From Nocardioides xinjiangensis (GTDB lineage: Bacteria > Actinomycetota > Actinomycetes > Propionibacteriales > Nocardioidaceae): 64,000 nt of DNA. The stretch covers positions 124,001 through 188,000 of the forward strand of contig NZ_JAFMSY010000001.1 in the NCBI RefSeq assembly GCF_017916455.1. Reading direction: 5' to 3'. Made by a program: the position numbers and the translations under genes. The notes beneath the pieces are model-generated. The model was given only the letters and a program-made list of their open reading frames with translations, was not told the origin of the DNA and did no database searches. Position 1 is the stretch's first letter, and each line of letters opens with the position of its first letter. Positions 12,304 to 23,102 of the stretch are shown here, in pieces.

Positions 12304-12873
12304 TCAGCCGCCGGGCAGCATCCGGCGCAGGATCGCCGGGCGCACGTTGGTGAACAGGTGCGCCGTGAGCGCCACGAAGAAGGCGACGTGCGCCGCGACG
12401 TGCAGCGGCAGCCAGGCGTCGTCCCCCGTGCCGACCAGCACCAGTCCCGACAGCGGCACGAGGACGAGCAGGAGCAGCAGCGCGCGCTCGGTCCAGTGGA
12501 CGAGCCGCCGGTCCGCGTCGGAGAGGTGCTCCGACCACGGCGGCAGGCCCGCCACCTTGCGCCACAGCGGCCGCACCACGCCCAGCGCGAGCACCAGCAG
12601 CCCCAGCGCGAGGTGGAGCTCGGCGAGGTCGAACCCCCCGCCGAGCAGGTCGTAGCGGTCGGCGCGGTCCTCGCACCGCTCCTCGAGCCGGTCGAGCTGC
12701 TCCTCGAAGGCGTCGGTGGTGTCACCGCCGCTGAGGTCCTCGCCCGGAGGATCGCAGCCCTCGTCGAGGTCGAGGCGGTAGCCGACCGCGAACTGCGCGG
12801 CGATCGCCGCGACGGTGAGCCAGTGCAGGACCTTCTGCGACGGGCGGTAGCCGGGGGGCGACGACGTGGGCAC
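12304..12873 (-). CDS. Cytochrome b561-like membrane protein
   Basis: A 189-residue, four-helix membrane protein. It starts with PSQKVLHWLTVAAIAAQFAVG, the typical first helix of bacterial cytochrome b561/b6-type proteins with a heme-ligand His, and has further candidate ligands in LAELHLALGLLVLALG, LHVAAHVAFF and ALTAHLFTN. These proteins pass electrons between quinone and periplasmic partners. The loop between helices 1 and 2 is unusually long and acidic and contains two cysteines (residues about 40 and 66). The GTG start is preceded by TAGCGT six bases away. It converges with the thioredoxin-rhodanese gene. Confidence 0.8.
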   Translation of the reverse strand: MPTSSPPGYRPSQKVLHWLTVAAIAAQFAVGYRLDLDEGCDPPGEDLSGGDTTDAFEEQLDRLEERCEDRADRYDLLGGGFDLAELHLALGLLVLALGVVRPLWRKVAGLPPWSEHLSDADRRLVHWTERALLLLLVLVPLSGLVLVGTGDDAWLPLHVAAHVAFFVALTAHLFTNVRPAILRRMLPGG

Positions 12874-12879
12874 CCGCCA

Positions 12880-12885
12880 ACGCTA
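12880..12885 (-). promoter_or_regulatory. -10 element of the cytochrome b561-like gene
   Basis: TAGCGT on the minus strand, six bases before the GTG start at 12873; leaderless arrangement inferred. Confidence 0.5.
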
Positions 12886-12896
12886 GGCGAGGGCCG

Positions 12897-13352
12897 TCAG
12901 GCGCACTGCTTGATGCCCGAGATGGCGTACGTGCCGCCGAGGTCAGTCGTGGTGACGACGGTACGGCGGTTGGTGGCCGAGTACTTGAGGGTGAAAGAGA
13001 TCTGGCTGGCACTGAAGTTGCCGCACACGTCAAACGTGATGACGTTCGACGTCGCGGTCACTGCGAACTCACGGGGAGTCGTGGCGAGGAGCAGCTGCGC
13101 GCCGCCGATGCGGACATCGGTGAGCACGATGTCCCAAGTGTCGCTGGGCTGCACCGACAGCGCGAGCGTGAACCGGTACCCCTGGCAGCTCTGGCCCTCA
13201 CCGGTGTTGCGGCAAACGCTGAAGGCGCCCGCGTTGGGGATGGCCGGCGCGTCGGTGGACGCGGCGTAGGCCGGGGCATGGGCAGCGGCGGCGACCACCG
13301 GGACGCTCCACGCGGCGCCGCGCACGACGGAGCGACGGTTGATCTGGGACAT
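12897..13352 (-). CDS. Tat-exported protein of unknown function
   Basis: A 151-residue protein that I do not recognise. The start at ATG 13352 gives a clear twin-arginine signal (INRRSVVRGAAWSVPVV) ending near APAYA, so cleavage around residue 31 is expected. The mature part of about 120 residues is rich in Thr, Ser and Val and has four cysteines (CRN, SCQ, VCG and the terminal KQCA), which fits a small disulfide-bonded beta-sandwich outside the cell. An alternative start 46 codons upstream would bury the signal peptide and is unlikely. It stands alone, 23 bp downstream of the cytochrome b561-like gene start. Confidence 0.75.
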   Translation of the reverse strand: MSQINRRSVVRGAAWSVPVVAAAAHAPAYAASTDAPAIPNAGAFSVCRNTGEGQSCQGYRFTLALSVQPSDTWDIVLTDVRIGGAQLLLATTPREFAVTATSNVITFDVCGNFSASQISFTLKYSATNRRTVVTTTDLGGTYAISGIKQCA

Positions 13353-13567
13353 GCTGGTGACCCCCACGGTCCTCGGAGTACGCCATCCCCACGACGGCGA
13401 TCCCGATCGTATGGCCGCCGCCCCGCGGGTCCGCCCCGGTGGAACACTTCTTGAGAGTTCCTGAGGAACACCTTGAGAAATAGGGGACATCTGGCCTGGA
13501 CCACCATTCGGCGCGACGGGGCTCGGGGGGGAGGAGCCGGCCGGAGGAGGCGCCCCCGCCCTTGGGA

Positions 13568-13573
13568 TAGCCT
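13568..13573 (+). promoter_or_regulatory. -10 element of sulfotransferase 1
   Basis: TAGCCT six bases before the GTG at 13580; no ribosome binding site, so a leaderless mRNA is inferred. Confidence 0.5.
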
Positions 13574-13579
13574 CGGCGC

Positions 13580-14221
13580 GTGCTGATCAGCGACTCCAAG
13601 CAGGTGCTCTTCGTCCACGTCCCCAAGACCGGGGGCGTGTCGGTCGAGGAGACCGTCAAGGAGGCGTGTCCCGACGCCCGCAAGGCACGGATCCCCATCG
13701 GCCGGCACGCGACGCTGGGCAAGATCATCAAGCACGAGCCGCAGGTCGTCGACTACTGGACCTTCGGGTTCGTGCGCAACCCGTGGGCCCGGATGGTCTC
13801 GTGGTACTCGATGATCTCGGCATGGGACCGCCGCCACGGCCCGCGGAGCGGCAAGCCGCAGGACGTCAAGCACAACTCCATGCGCGACGGCAACGACATG
13901 TGGCGCGCTGCGGCGGCGTACTCCGGGTTCGAGGAGTTCGTGCTCCGCGGCACCGAGGAGCTCCCCCGCGTCGGCGTCCCGCAGATCACCTACCTGCGCG
14001 CACCGAAGCTCGGCCGCGAGGTCGACTTCATCGGCCGCACCGAGAATTTCGTCGAGGACCTGCAGCGGGTCCAGGTGCAGCTCGGCCTCGAGCCGTCCAC
14101 CCCACCGCACAAGAACAAGTCCCGCCACGGCAGCTACCGCGACTACTACACCGACGAGACGCGCCGCCGGGTCGCCGAGGTCTACGCCGAGGACATCGAC
14201 CTCTTCGGCTACACCTACTAG
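13580..14221 (+). CDS. Sulfotransferase family 2-type protein (paralog 1)
   Basis: A 213-residue sulfotransferase of the carbohydrate/heparan type (Sulfotransfer_2). VHVPKTGGVSVEETV near residues 11-25 is the 5'-phosphosulfate loop that binds PAPS, and FGFVRNPWARMVSWY near 56-70 is the 3'-phosphate-binding segment. Such enzymes move sulfate from PAPS to a sugar or polymer hydroxyl. No signal peptide or membrane segment is seen, so a cytosolic acceptor is implied. A closely similar paralog lies at 14979. The GTG start follows TAGCCT by six bases. The acceptor is unknown. Confidence 0.85.
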   Translation: MLISDSKQVLFVHVPKTGGVSVEETVKEACPDARKARIPIGRHATLGKIIKHEPQVVDYWTFGFVRNPWARMVSWYSMISAWDRRHGPRSGKPQDVKHNSMRDGNDMWRAAAAYSGFEEFVLRGTEELPRVGVPQITYLRAPKLGREVDFIGRTENFVEDLQRVQVQLGLEPSTPPHKNKSRHGSYRDYYTDETRRRVAEVYAEDIDLFGYTY

Positions 14222-14241
14222 GGCCCCTGACCTGCCCGGGA

Positions 14242-14892
14242 CTAGGTGGACATGCCCGGGATGCGGGTGCCGCGCGCGCCCGCCCACTCCCCGGTCGCCT
14301 CGAGCCGGCGCCACACGTCGTACTCCGGCGTGAAGTGCGCGACCAGCGCCTCGCGGGTCGCGGGCTCCAGCTCGCCGTGCCCGGACCCCGAGGCGTTGCG
14401 CCGCTCGAAGTCCAGAGGCACGCCGATCCGCTCGCTGAACCAGCGCGACCACACGTCGGGGTGGCTGACGCTCAGGACGCGGTCCACCTCGACCGCGCCG
14501 CGGGCTTGGATGAACCGCGCCGGGCGGCCCCGGGGTACGGGTGCCTGCTCGTCGCCGGCGAGGTAATGCCGCGCGAACTGCTCGAAGGACATGTCCGCGG
14601 TCGACCTCCGGCTGTCCTCGCGGGCGCGGTAGCGCCACCACGACTCCAGCCACGAGATCGGCTCACGGAACATCGACACGAGCTCGTAGGACTCACGCGG
14701 ATGGCCCTGCTCGGCCAGCTCGCGGGCCTTCGTGTGCACGAACCCCCGGGCGGGCAGGTGCTTGCGCGCGGGTGGTGAGCCGACGACCTCGGTGGCGTAC
14801 GGCGACAGCGTGCGCTCGAGAGTCGTGCTGGCGGTCTTCGGCAGCGCGAGCAGCACGAAGTCGCGACCGGGCCCGAGCTCGAGGAACGTCAT
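14242..14892 (-). CDS. Sulfotransferase family protein, second type
   Basis: A 216-residue protein distinct from its two neighbours and encoded on the opposite strand between them. FVLLALPKTASTTLERTL near residues 12-29 is the PAPS-binding loop, and VSMFREPISWLESWWRYR near 72-89 fits the 3'-phosphate-binding region with conserved Arg and Ser. A glycan or lipid acceptor is likely but unknown. I place the start at ATG 14892, just before MTFLELGPG; an upstream start would add 18 low-quality residues. Its 3' end converges on sulfotransferase 1 with 20 bp between. Confidence 0.8.
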   Translation of the reverse strand: MTFLELGPGRDFVLLALPKTASTTLERTLSPYATEVVGSPPARKHLPARGFVHTKARELAEQGHPRESYELVSMFREPISWLESWWRYRAREDSRRSTADMSFEQFARHYLAGDEQAPVPRGRPARFIQARGAVEVDRVLSVSHPDVWSRWFSERIGVPLDFERRNASGSGHGELEPATREALVAHFTPEYDVWRRLEATGEWAGARGTRIPGMST

Positions 14893-14965
14893 CACGCGCC
14901 GATCATCCCGCACGCCGCCGCTCGGGTCGCGCCCGCTCGGCGGCACCTGCCACGGGTGCGTGGGC

Positions 14966-14971
14966 TAGCCT
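14966..14971 (+). promoter_or_regulatory. -10 element of sulfotransferase paralog 2
   Basis: TAGCCT seven bases before the GTG at 14979, the same hexamer as in front of the paralog at 13580, indicating that the promoter was duplicated with the gene. Confidence 0.5.
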
Positions 14972-14978
14972 CGCGCCC

Positions 14979-17597
<2,619 letters not shown>

Positions 17598-17601
<4 letters not shown>

Positions 17602-18359
17602 GCCGCCGCGCCGGGGCGCTCGGGCTTGCGGAAGTAGAGCACCATGCTCTTGCCGATCAGCGGGTCCAGCAGCCGCCCGGCGTACCGGAGCGGCTTCGGG
17701 TCCTGCAGGATCTCCCACACCAGCAGCCGGTGGTACGCCTTGGCGAGCGGGTGGTCGTCGTTGGTCACGCCGACCGCGCACTTGATCCACCAGTAGGGCG
17801 TGTGCAGGCCGTGGGCGTAGGCCTTGCCCGTGAACACCATGGCGTCACCCGGCGTCCCGTCGTTGGGCCGGCCCGCCTTGGTGACCTTGTCGACGAGCTC
17901 CTCGGCCGTGTAGATCCGCACGTGCCCGCCCTCGGCGTTGTGGTAGTCGTCGGACAGCTTCCAGTTCACCACCTCAGGCAGCCACCGCGGGACCGAGACC
18001 GCCAGCGTGCCGCCCGGACGCAGCACCCGGACCAGCTCCTTGATCGCGTCGACGTCGGCGTGGATGTGCTCGAGCACCTCGGCCGCGACGATGCGGTCGA
18101 ACTCGCCGTCGGCGAAGGGCAGCGCGAGGGCGTCGCCCTCCTTCACGTCGGCCTCGGCGCCGTCAGGCACCTCGCCGGCCTCGCGCATGGCGGTGAACCA
18201 CTCGCGCACGGTGGCCAGCTCGTCGGCGTCCTGGTCGAACGCCACGACGTCCGCACCGCGCTTGTACATCTCGAAGGCGTGCCGTCCGGCCCCGCAGCCC
18301 ATGTCGAGCACCCGCTCGCCCGGACGGAGCCCGAGCCGGTCGAAGTCAACGGTCAGCAC
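17598..18359 (-). CDS. Class I SAM-dependent methyltransferase (UbiE/Methyltransf_11-like)
   Basis: A 253-residue methyltransferase. VLDMGCGAGRHAFEM near residues 16-30 is SAM motif I, VVAFDQD motif II, and FDRIVAAEVLEHIHADV near 95-111 and LRPGGTLAVSVP the later motifs. A C-terminal extension of about 100 residues (WWIKCAVGV, KSMVLYFRKPE) suggests an acceptor-binding cap. The start is GTG 18359, which overlaps the upstream glycosyltransferase by 14 nt. Context suggests it methylates a sugar or lipid made by that glycosyltransferase. Confidence 0.85.
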
Positions 18360-19623
18360 GGCGGCTCTCCTCCTGCTCGTGGCGGCCCCGTTCCTCGCGG
18401 AAGGCGGCGATGGTCTCCTCGTAGGCGGCCGCCGTGGCCTCGGCCACCGCGCGCCAGCTGAACATCCGCTCGACGCGGGCACGCCCGGCCGCGCCCATCG
18501 CCGTACGCCGCTCGGGGTCGTCGAGCAGGGCGGCGATCGCCTGCTCGAGCTCGCCGACGTCGCCGGGCGTGACGAGGTCGGCGCACTCGCCGTCGGGGCC
18601 GACGACCTCGGGGATCGCTCCGGCGCGGGACACCACGAGCGGCGTCGCGCAGGCCATCAGCTCGGCGGTCGGCAACGAGAAGCCCTCGTAGAGCGACGGC
18701 ACGCACGCCACCTCGGCGGAGCCCATGACCTCGACGAGCTCGGCGTCGCTGACGCCGTTGACGAAGGTGACCCGGTCGGCGATGCCGAGCTGGTCGATGA
18801 GCCGCTCGGTGCGGCCACCGGGCTCGGGCCGGGTGACCAGCACGAGCGAGACGTCCCGCTCGACGGCGAGCTTCGCGAACGCCTCGAGCAGGGTGGCGAT
18901 GCCCTTCATGGGGGCGTCGGCGCTGGCCATGGCGAGGATCCGGCCGGGGACGCGCGGGGTCGTCGGCGGTGCGAAGACGTCGTCGACGCCGAGCAGGATC
19001 GTCTGCATCCGGGCCGGGTCGACCCCGAAGTCGCGCGCGATGTCGCGACGCGAGGACTCCGAGGGCGTCAGCACCTTGCGCAGCCGCTTGGCCACCTTGG
19101 ACTGCATCCGCAGGAAGCCGTACCACCGGCGCAGGGTCAGCCGCTTGCGCCACGTGGGCGCCGTCTGCAGGTCGATCCTGCGGTCCATCGTGATGGGGTG
19201 GTGGATGGTGGCGATCACCGGCAGCCCGCGGTCCTCGAGCTCGAGGATCCCCGTGCCGAGCACCTGGTTGTCGTGCGCGATGTCGAAGTCGCCGGCGCGG
19301 TCGCGCATGATGCGCGCGATGCGCGAGCTGAACGTCTTCGGCTCGGGAAACCCGGCCGTGCACATCGTGAGGAACTCCTCGACGTCGATGAGGTCGCGGA
19401 ACTCCCGCAGCCGCGGCACCCGGAACGGGTCGGGCTCGCGGTAGAGGTCCAGGCTCGGCACCTTGGTGAGCACCACGCCCTCGTCGAGGTCGGGGTAGGG
19501 CTGGCCGGAGAACACCTCGACCTCGTGGCCGAGGCGGACGAGCTCGCGGCTCAGGTGCCGGACGTAGACGCCCTGTCCACCGCAGTGAGGCTTGCTCCGG
19601 TAGGACAGCATGGCGATGCGCAC
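18346..19623 (-). CDS. Glycosyltransferase family 4 protein
   Basis: A 425-residue GT4 (GT-B fold) glycosyltransferase. The N-terminal domain starts RIAMLSYRSKPHCGGQGVYV, with the glycine loop of the family. The C-terminal Rossmann domain includes GRILAMASADAPMKG, VTFVNGVSDAEL and the donor-binding VPSLYEGFSLPTAELMACATP (the E-x7-E region). These retaining enzymes transfer sugar from a nucleotide-sugar to a lipid or glycan at the inner membrane face. GTG 19623 follows CATAAT by six bases. First gene of the three-gene operon with the methyltransferase and alpha/alpha-barrel protein. Confidence 0.92.
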   Translation of the reverse strand: MRIAMLSYRSKPHCGGQGVYVRHLSRELVRLGHEVEVFSGQPYPDLDEGVVLTKVPSLDLYREPDPFRVPRLREFRDLIDVEEFLTMCTAGFPEPKTFSSRIARIMRDRAGDFDIAHDNQVLGTGILELEDRGLPVIATIHHPITMDRRIDLQTAPTWRKRLTLRRWYGFLRMQSKVAKRLRKVLTPSESSRRDIARDFGVDPARMQTILLGVDDVFAPPTTPRVPGRILAMASADAPMKGIATLLEAFAKLAVERDVSLVLVTRPEPGGRTERLIDQLGIADRVTFVNGVSDAELVEVMGSAEVACVPSLYEGFSLPTAELMACATPLVVSRAGAIPEVVGPDGECADLVTPGDVGELEQAIAALLDDPERRTAMGAAGRARVERMFSWRAVAEATAAAYEETIAAFREERGRHEQEESRRADR

Positions 19624-19687
19624 GCGCCCATTATGCCTACTCGCGGGTAGGCGTCCCGCCGGCCACCCCGGTCCCCGCTGCTCCGGC

Positions 19688-20659
19688 TCACGCCTCGCTG
19701 GAGTGCCCCGGGAAGACGTGGGCGGTCGGGTCGAGGACCACCGCGGCGTTGTTGACCGCGGTCGCGGCCTCGCCGAACCCGACCGCGATGAGGCGGACCT
19801 TGCCGGGATAGTCGGTGATGTCGCCGGCGGCGAAGACACGGGGCAGCGTCGTGCGCATGGACGAGTCGACCACCACGTGCCGCTTGCGGGTCTCCAGGCC
19901 CCACTGCTGGATCGCGCCGAGGTCGGCGATGAACCCGAGCGCCGCCACCAAGGCCTGCGCCTTGCGGACCTGCGGCTCCTGTCCGTCGACGCTGATCTCG
20001 ACCTCCTCGAGGTGCCGCTCGCCGCGCAGCGCGGTGACCTGCGCGTTGGTGACGATCTCGACGCTCGACGCCCGCACCGCCGCGACCGTGCGCTCGTGCG
20101 CGCGGAAGGCGTCGCGCCGGTGCACCAGCGTCACCGACGCCGCGATCGGCTCGAGGTGCTGGGCCCAGTCGAAGGCGCTGTCCCCGCCGCCTACCACGAC
20201 GACGTCCTTGCCGGCGTACGGCGCGAAGCTGGGCACGAAGAACTCCATGCCGCGCCCCACCCACCCCTCCCCCGCGGGCAGGGGTCGCGGGCTGAACTTG
20301 CCGATGCCCGAGGTGATGAGCACCGCTCCCGCGGTGACGCGGGTGCCGTCGTCGAGGGTGACGACGACCCGGTCCTCGCCGTGGTCGAGGGTGGTGGCCG
20401 TGCGATCGAGGAGGTACGTCGGGTCGGCGGTGGCAGCCTGCTCGACCAGTCCGGCGACGAGGTCGCGGCCCTTGACGCTGGGGAAGCCTGCGACGTCGAG
20501 GATCGCCTTCTCGGGGTACATGGCGGTGATCTGGCCGCCCAGCTCGGGCAGCGAGTCGACGACGGCGACGCTCAGGCCGCGGAACCCCGCGTAGTAGGCG
20601 GAGAACAGTCCGGTCGGGCCGGCGCCGATGATCAGGAGGTCGGTCGTCACGTCGTCCAC
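19688..20659 (-). CDS. Ferredoxin-NADP+ reductase-like (thioredoxin-reductase fold) flavoprotein
   Basis: A 323-residue FAD/NAD(P)H-binding protein. LLIIGAGPTGLFSAYYAG near residue 8 binds FAD, DVVVVGGGDSAFDWA near residue 150 binds NAD(P)H, and VFAAGDITDYPGKV near 280 closes the FAD site. The length and the absence of CxxC in the middle domain put it with type 2 ferredoxin-NADP+ reductases (YumC-like) rather than thioredoxin reductases. GTG 20659 has GGAAGG nine bases upstream, so it is preferred over ATG 20695. No ferredoxin gene is nearby. Confidence 0.88.
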   Translation of the reverse strand: MDDVTTDLLIIGAGPTGLFSAYYAGFRGLSVAVVDSLPELGGQITAMYPEKAILDVAGFPSVKGRDLVAGLVEQAATADPTYLLDRTATTLDHGEDRVVVTLDDGTRVTAGAVLITSGIGKFSPRPLPAGEGWVGRGMEFFVPSFAPYAGKDVVVVGGGDSAFDWAQHLEPIAASVTLVHRRDAFRAHERTVAAVRASSVEIVTNAQVTALRGERHLEEVEISVDGQEPQVRKAQALVAALGFIADLGAIQQWGLETRKRHVVVDSSMRTTLPRVFAAGDITDYPGKVRLIAVGFGEAATAVNNAAVVLDPTAHVFPGHSSEA

Positions 20660-20711
20660 GTCGCGGATCCTTCCGGTCGGACCGTCGGTCCACAAGGGTC
20701 GACGCGCGCTG

Positions 20712-21239
20712 TCACAGCGCGTCGAGCTCGCTGACCCTCCACCCGTCGTCGCCGCCGCCGGCGCGTTCCAGCGACACCAGCACGCGGTCGAGGTCGAGCC
20801 TCGGCTCGGCGAGGTCGGCGCCGGAGGTGCGCTGGTTGACGAACACCAGCACCCGGGCGGCCCGCGCCGTGGCGGTCACCAGCGCGGTGTCGACCACGTC
20901 GGCGGAGACGACCGTGCGGTCGCGCCGGCTCGTCGTCGCGACGCCGGCCATCGTCCGGTCGTAGCGGTCCCGCATCGCCGGCGTCATCAGGCGCCGGGCC
21001 GCGGCCTTGTCGTCCTCCAGGGTCTCCCACGAGTAGCTGTACGCCGCCCGCGTCGCCTCGGCGGCGACGTAGCGCACCTCGTCCTTGACCGCCGCCGACG
21101 CCACGGTCGCGTCCGCGGAGTCAGCGCTGCTCACCGCGCGACCCACGTCGCCGCCCGTACCTGTCAGCAGCCACGTGAGGGCGAGCGCTGCGGCGCACAC
21201 CAGCACCGCCAGTCCCGCCACCCAGCGTCGCGACGTCAT
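20712..21239 (-). CDS. Mce-associated-type membrane protein (second of pair)
   Basis: A 175-residue protein with one N-terminal membrane helix (WVAGLAVLVCAAALALTWLL) and an outside domain with the pattern of Mce-associated (Mas) proteins: a helical stretch after the membrane (AATRAAYSYSWETLEDD) followed by a NTF2-like fold ending in WRVSELDAL. In mycobacteria such proteins stabilise Mce lipid importers. The ATG overlaps the upstream gene stop as ATGA, so the two are co-translated. No mce or yrbE gene is in the window. Confidence 0.7.
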   Translation of the reverse strand: MTSRRWVAGLAVLVCAAALALTWLLTGTGGDVGRAVSSADSADATVASAAVKDEVRYVAAEATRAAYSYSWETLEDDKAAARRLMTPAMRDRYDRTMAGVATTSRRDRTVVSADVVDTALVTATARAARVLVFVNQRTSGADLAEPRLDLDRVLVSLERAGGGDDGWRVSELDAL

Positions 21240-21730
21240 CGCACGAACTCCACGTCGCTGGTCAGCCACCGCCCACCCTCGCGCACCAGCCGCATCCGGA
21301 GCCGGTAGTACCGGACCTCGCCCCGGGCGTCGGTGCCGGTGTTGGTGACCGTGCTGTTCGCGGCGACCAGGACGGTGGCCGCGTCGTCGTCCTGGTCGCC
21401 CACGCCGAGGGCGACCACCTCGGGCGTGGAGACCGCCTCGGTGCGCTCGGCCTCGCTGACGAGGGTGTCGCGCTGGGACCGGTACTCCTCCGCGAACTCC
21501 CCCGTCGCGCCCGCCAGCACCGCCTCGACGAGCGGGTCCATGTCCTGGTGGTCGACGGTGAGGAAGGCGAGCGCCTCGGCCCGGGCCGCTGCCGCCACGT
21601 CCTGCTGGGCGGCCGTCAGCGGCTCGTCGACGGCGTCGCGCGACGACATGACCAGCCCGATGGCGACCAGCAGCCCGACGAGCACGACCGCCAGCGCCCC
21701 GCCCAGCCAGCTCCCAGACCGTCCGCCCAC
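21236..21730 (-). CDS. Mce-associated-type membrane protein (first of pair)
   Basis: A 164-residue protein with one N-terminal membrane helix (ALAVVLVGLLVAIGLVMSS), an alanine-rich helix (DVAAAARAEALAFLTVD) and a NTF2-like C-terminal domain ending in WLTSDVEFVR, the typical end of Mce-associated membrane proteins. It shares its layout with the next gene, so the pair is probably an old duplication forming a heteromer. The GTG start follows TAGGTT by six bases. The Mce operon partners are missing locally. Confidence 0.72.
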   Translation of the reverse strand: MGGRSGSWLGGALAVVLVGLLVAIGLVMSSRDAVDEPLTAAQQDVAAAARAEALAFLTVDHQDMDPLVEAVLAGATGEFAEEYRSQRDTLVSEAERTEAVSTPEVVALGVGDQDDDAATVLVAANSTVTNTGTDARGEVRYYRLRMRLVREGGRWLTSDVEFVR

Positions 21731-21736
21731 CCTGCG

Positions 21737-21742
21737 AACCTA
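21737..21742 (-). promoter_or_regulatory. -10 element of the Mce-associated pair
   Basis: TAGGTT on the minus strand, six bases before the GTG at 21730; leaderless arrangement inferred. Confidence 0.5.
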
Positions 21743-21781
21743 GCCCAGCCGGACCTCCACCACGCGGCGCACCCGGCTCCC

Positions 21782-21787
21782 TAGACT
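21782..21787 (+). promoter_or_regulatory. -10 element of the channel-like gene
   Basis: TAGACT eight bases before the GTG at 21796; together with the element at 21737 it forms a compact divergent promoter region of about 65 bp. Confidence 0.45.
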
Positions 21788-21795
21788 CCGTTGTC

Positions 21796-22452
21796 GTGAC
21801 CCGGCCGTTTCGACAACTGACAGCGCACCCGTCCGCGATGCTCCTGGGCGCCCAGCTGCTGCAGGTGCTGGCGTGGCCCTTCCTCGACGACTCCACGGTC
21901 GGGCGGGCCTTCCTGGGCGTCATCGGCATGCTCGCGGTGGGGTCGGCGGTGCTGGCCGTCCGGCGCACGCCCAACGTCAGCCGCGTCGTGCTCATCCTGG
22001 GCGCACCGGCGATGGTGCTGACCCTGCTGGAGGCGGTGTTCCCGGAGACGGACCCGATCGTGCTCACGTCGGGACTGCTGCACGCGCCGTTCTACTTCTA
22101 CGTCTCCTACGCGATGCTGCGCTACCTGTTCCACGACGAGGAGGTCACCACGGACGAGTACTACGCCACGGGCGCCGCGTTCACCGTGGTGGCGTGGGGC
22201 TTCGCCTACGTGTTCTCCGTGGTCCAGGTCGTGTGGGCGGACTCGTTCAGCAACGCCGAGGGATTCGGCCGGGCGTGGTTCGAGCTGCTCTACCTGTCCT
22301 TCTCGGTGCTGACCAGCGTCGGGCTGTCCGACGTCGTCGCCGTCGGTGAGCAGGCCCGGGCCGTGGTGATGGTCGAGATGATGGTCGGGGTCTTCTACAT
22401 CGCCATGGTCGTCTCGCGGATGGTCGGCCTCACCATGATGCGGCGGCGCTAG
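21796..22452 (+). CDS. Ion-channel-like membrane protein (Ion_trans_2-like pore, atypical filter)
   Basis: A 218-residue membrane protein with about six hydrophobic segments. The last two flank a re-entrant stretch, ELLYLSFSVLTSVGLSDVV (around residues 162-180), placed exactly where K+ channels of the two-helix type have T-x-G-Y-G-D. Here the filter reads TSVGLSD, so the Tyr-Gly is replaced by Leu-Ser. Selectivity may differ from potassium, or the protein may not conduct. There is no RCK/TrkA-N domain. The GTG start lies eight bases after TAGACT. Alone in its transcription unit. Confidence 0.7.
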   Translation: MTRPFRQLTAHPSAMLLGAQLLQVLAWPFLDDSTVGRAFLGVIGMLAVGSAVLAVRRTPNVSRVVLILGAPAMVLTLLEAVFPETDPIVLTSGLLHAPFYFYVSYAMLRYLFHDEEVTTDEYYATGAAFTVVAWGFAYVFSVVQVVWADSFSNAEGFGRAWFELLYLSFSVLTSVGLSDVVAVGEQARAVVMVEMMVGVFYIAMVVSRMVGLTMMRRR

Positions 22453-22483
22453 CCGCCCGAGCGGCCGGCGCCGCCCGGCGAGC

Positions 22484-23050
22484 TCAGTCGTCCGAGTCCT
22501 CGTCGTCCTCGTCGTCGAGGAGTCCCTCGCGCTCGGCCGCCTCGACGAGGCGACGGACGTTGTCGATGCTGCCGCAGTCGGCGTCGAGCTGGGCGTTGCG
22601 CTCGGCGGCGAACTCGGCGCCGAGCTGGTCGAGGACCTTCTCGGAGATCTCCTCGCGCGCCGGGTTGAGGATCGTCAGCTCCTCCTCGGTGAGGTGGTGG
22701 TTGAGCGCGGTCGCGAGCTCCTCGACGGCGTCGTCGAAGGCCTGCGTGTCGGTGCGCTTGAGCTCGAGCACCTTGAGCATCGCCTCGTGGCCCTCGGCGT
22801 GCTCCTCCTCGCCGTGCTCCGCCTCGTGCGCGGTGATCGCGTGCTTGCGCCGCAGCTTGGGGTAGACGTGCTTCTCCTCCGCCTCGGCGTGCGCGACGTG
22901 CAGCGCGGCGAGGCCCTTGCGCACGGCGTCGCGGTCGGAGCTGCTGTCGCGCAGCTGGCGCATCAGGGACTCGAACCGGCGGTGGTCCTCGAGGATGAGG
23001 TCGATGACGTTGCCGGAGACGGGGCGGCCGAGGTCGATGGGAGTGCTCAT
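22484..23050 (-). CDS. Hemerythrin HHE-domain protein
   Basis: A 188-residue protein with a hemerythrin-like four-helix bundle. EDHRRFESLM, HVAHAEAEEKHVYPKL, HEAEHGEEEHAEGHEAM and NHHLTEEELTILNPA supply the His and Glu ligands expected for a di-iron (O2 or NO sensing or iron handling) site. The C-terminus is very acidic (LLDDEDDEDSDD). Actinobacterial members are linked to oxidative and nitrosative stress. ATG 23050 is preferred because TACCGT lies seven bases upstream. Confidence 0.9.
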   Translation of the reverse strand: MSTPIDLGRPVSGNVIDLILEDHRRFESLMRQLRDSSSDRDAVRKGLAALHVAHAEAEEKHVYPKLRRKHAITAHEAEHGEEEHAEGHEAMLKVLELKRTDTQAFDDAVEELATALNHHLTEEELTILNPAREEISEKVLDQLGAEFAAERNAQLDADCGSIDNVRRLVEAAEREGLLDDEDDEDSDD

Positions 23051-23057
23051 GGGCCAG

Positions 23058-23063
23058 ACGGTA
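23058..23063 (-). promoter_or_regulatory. -10 element of the hemerythrin gene
   Basis: TACCGT on the minus strand, seven bases before the ATG at 23050; leaderless transcript inferred. Confidence 0.5.
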
Positions 23064-23102
23064 GCGACTCCGGCAGCACGCCGCCTCGCCACGCGCCGAC
23101 GC

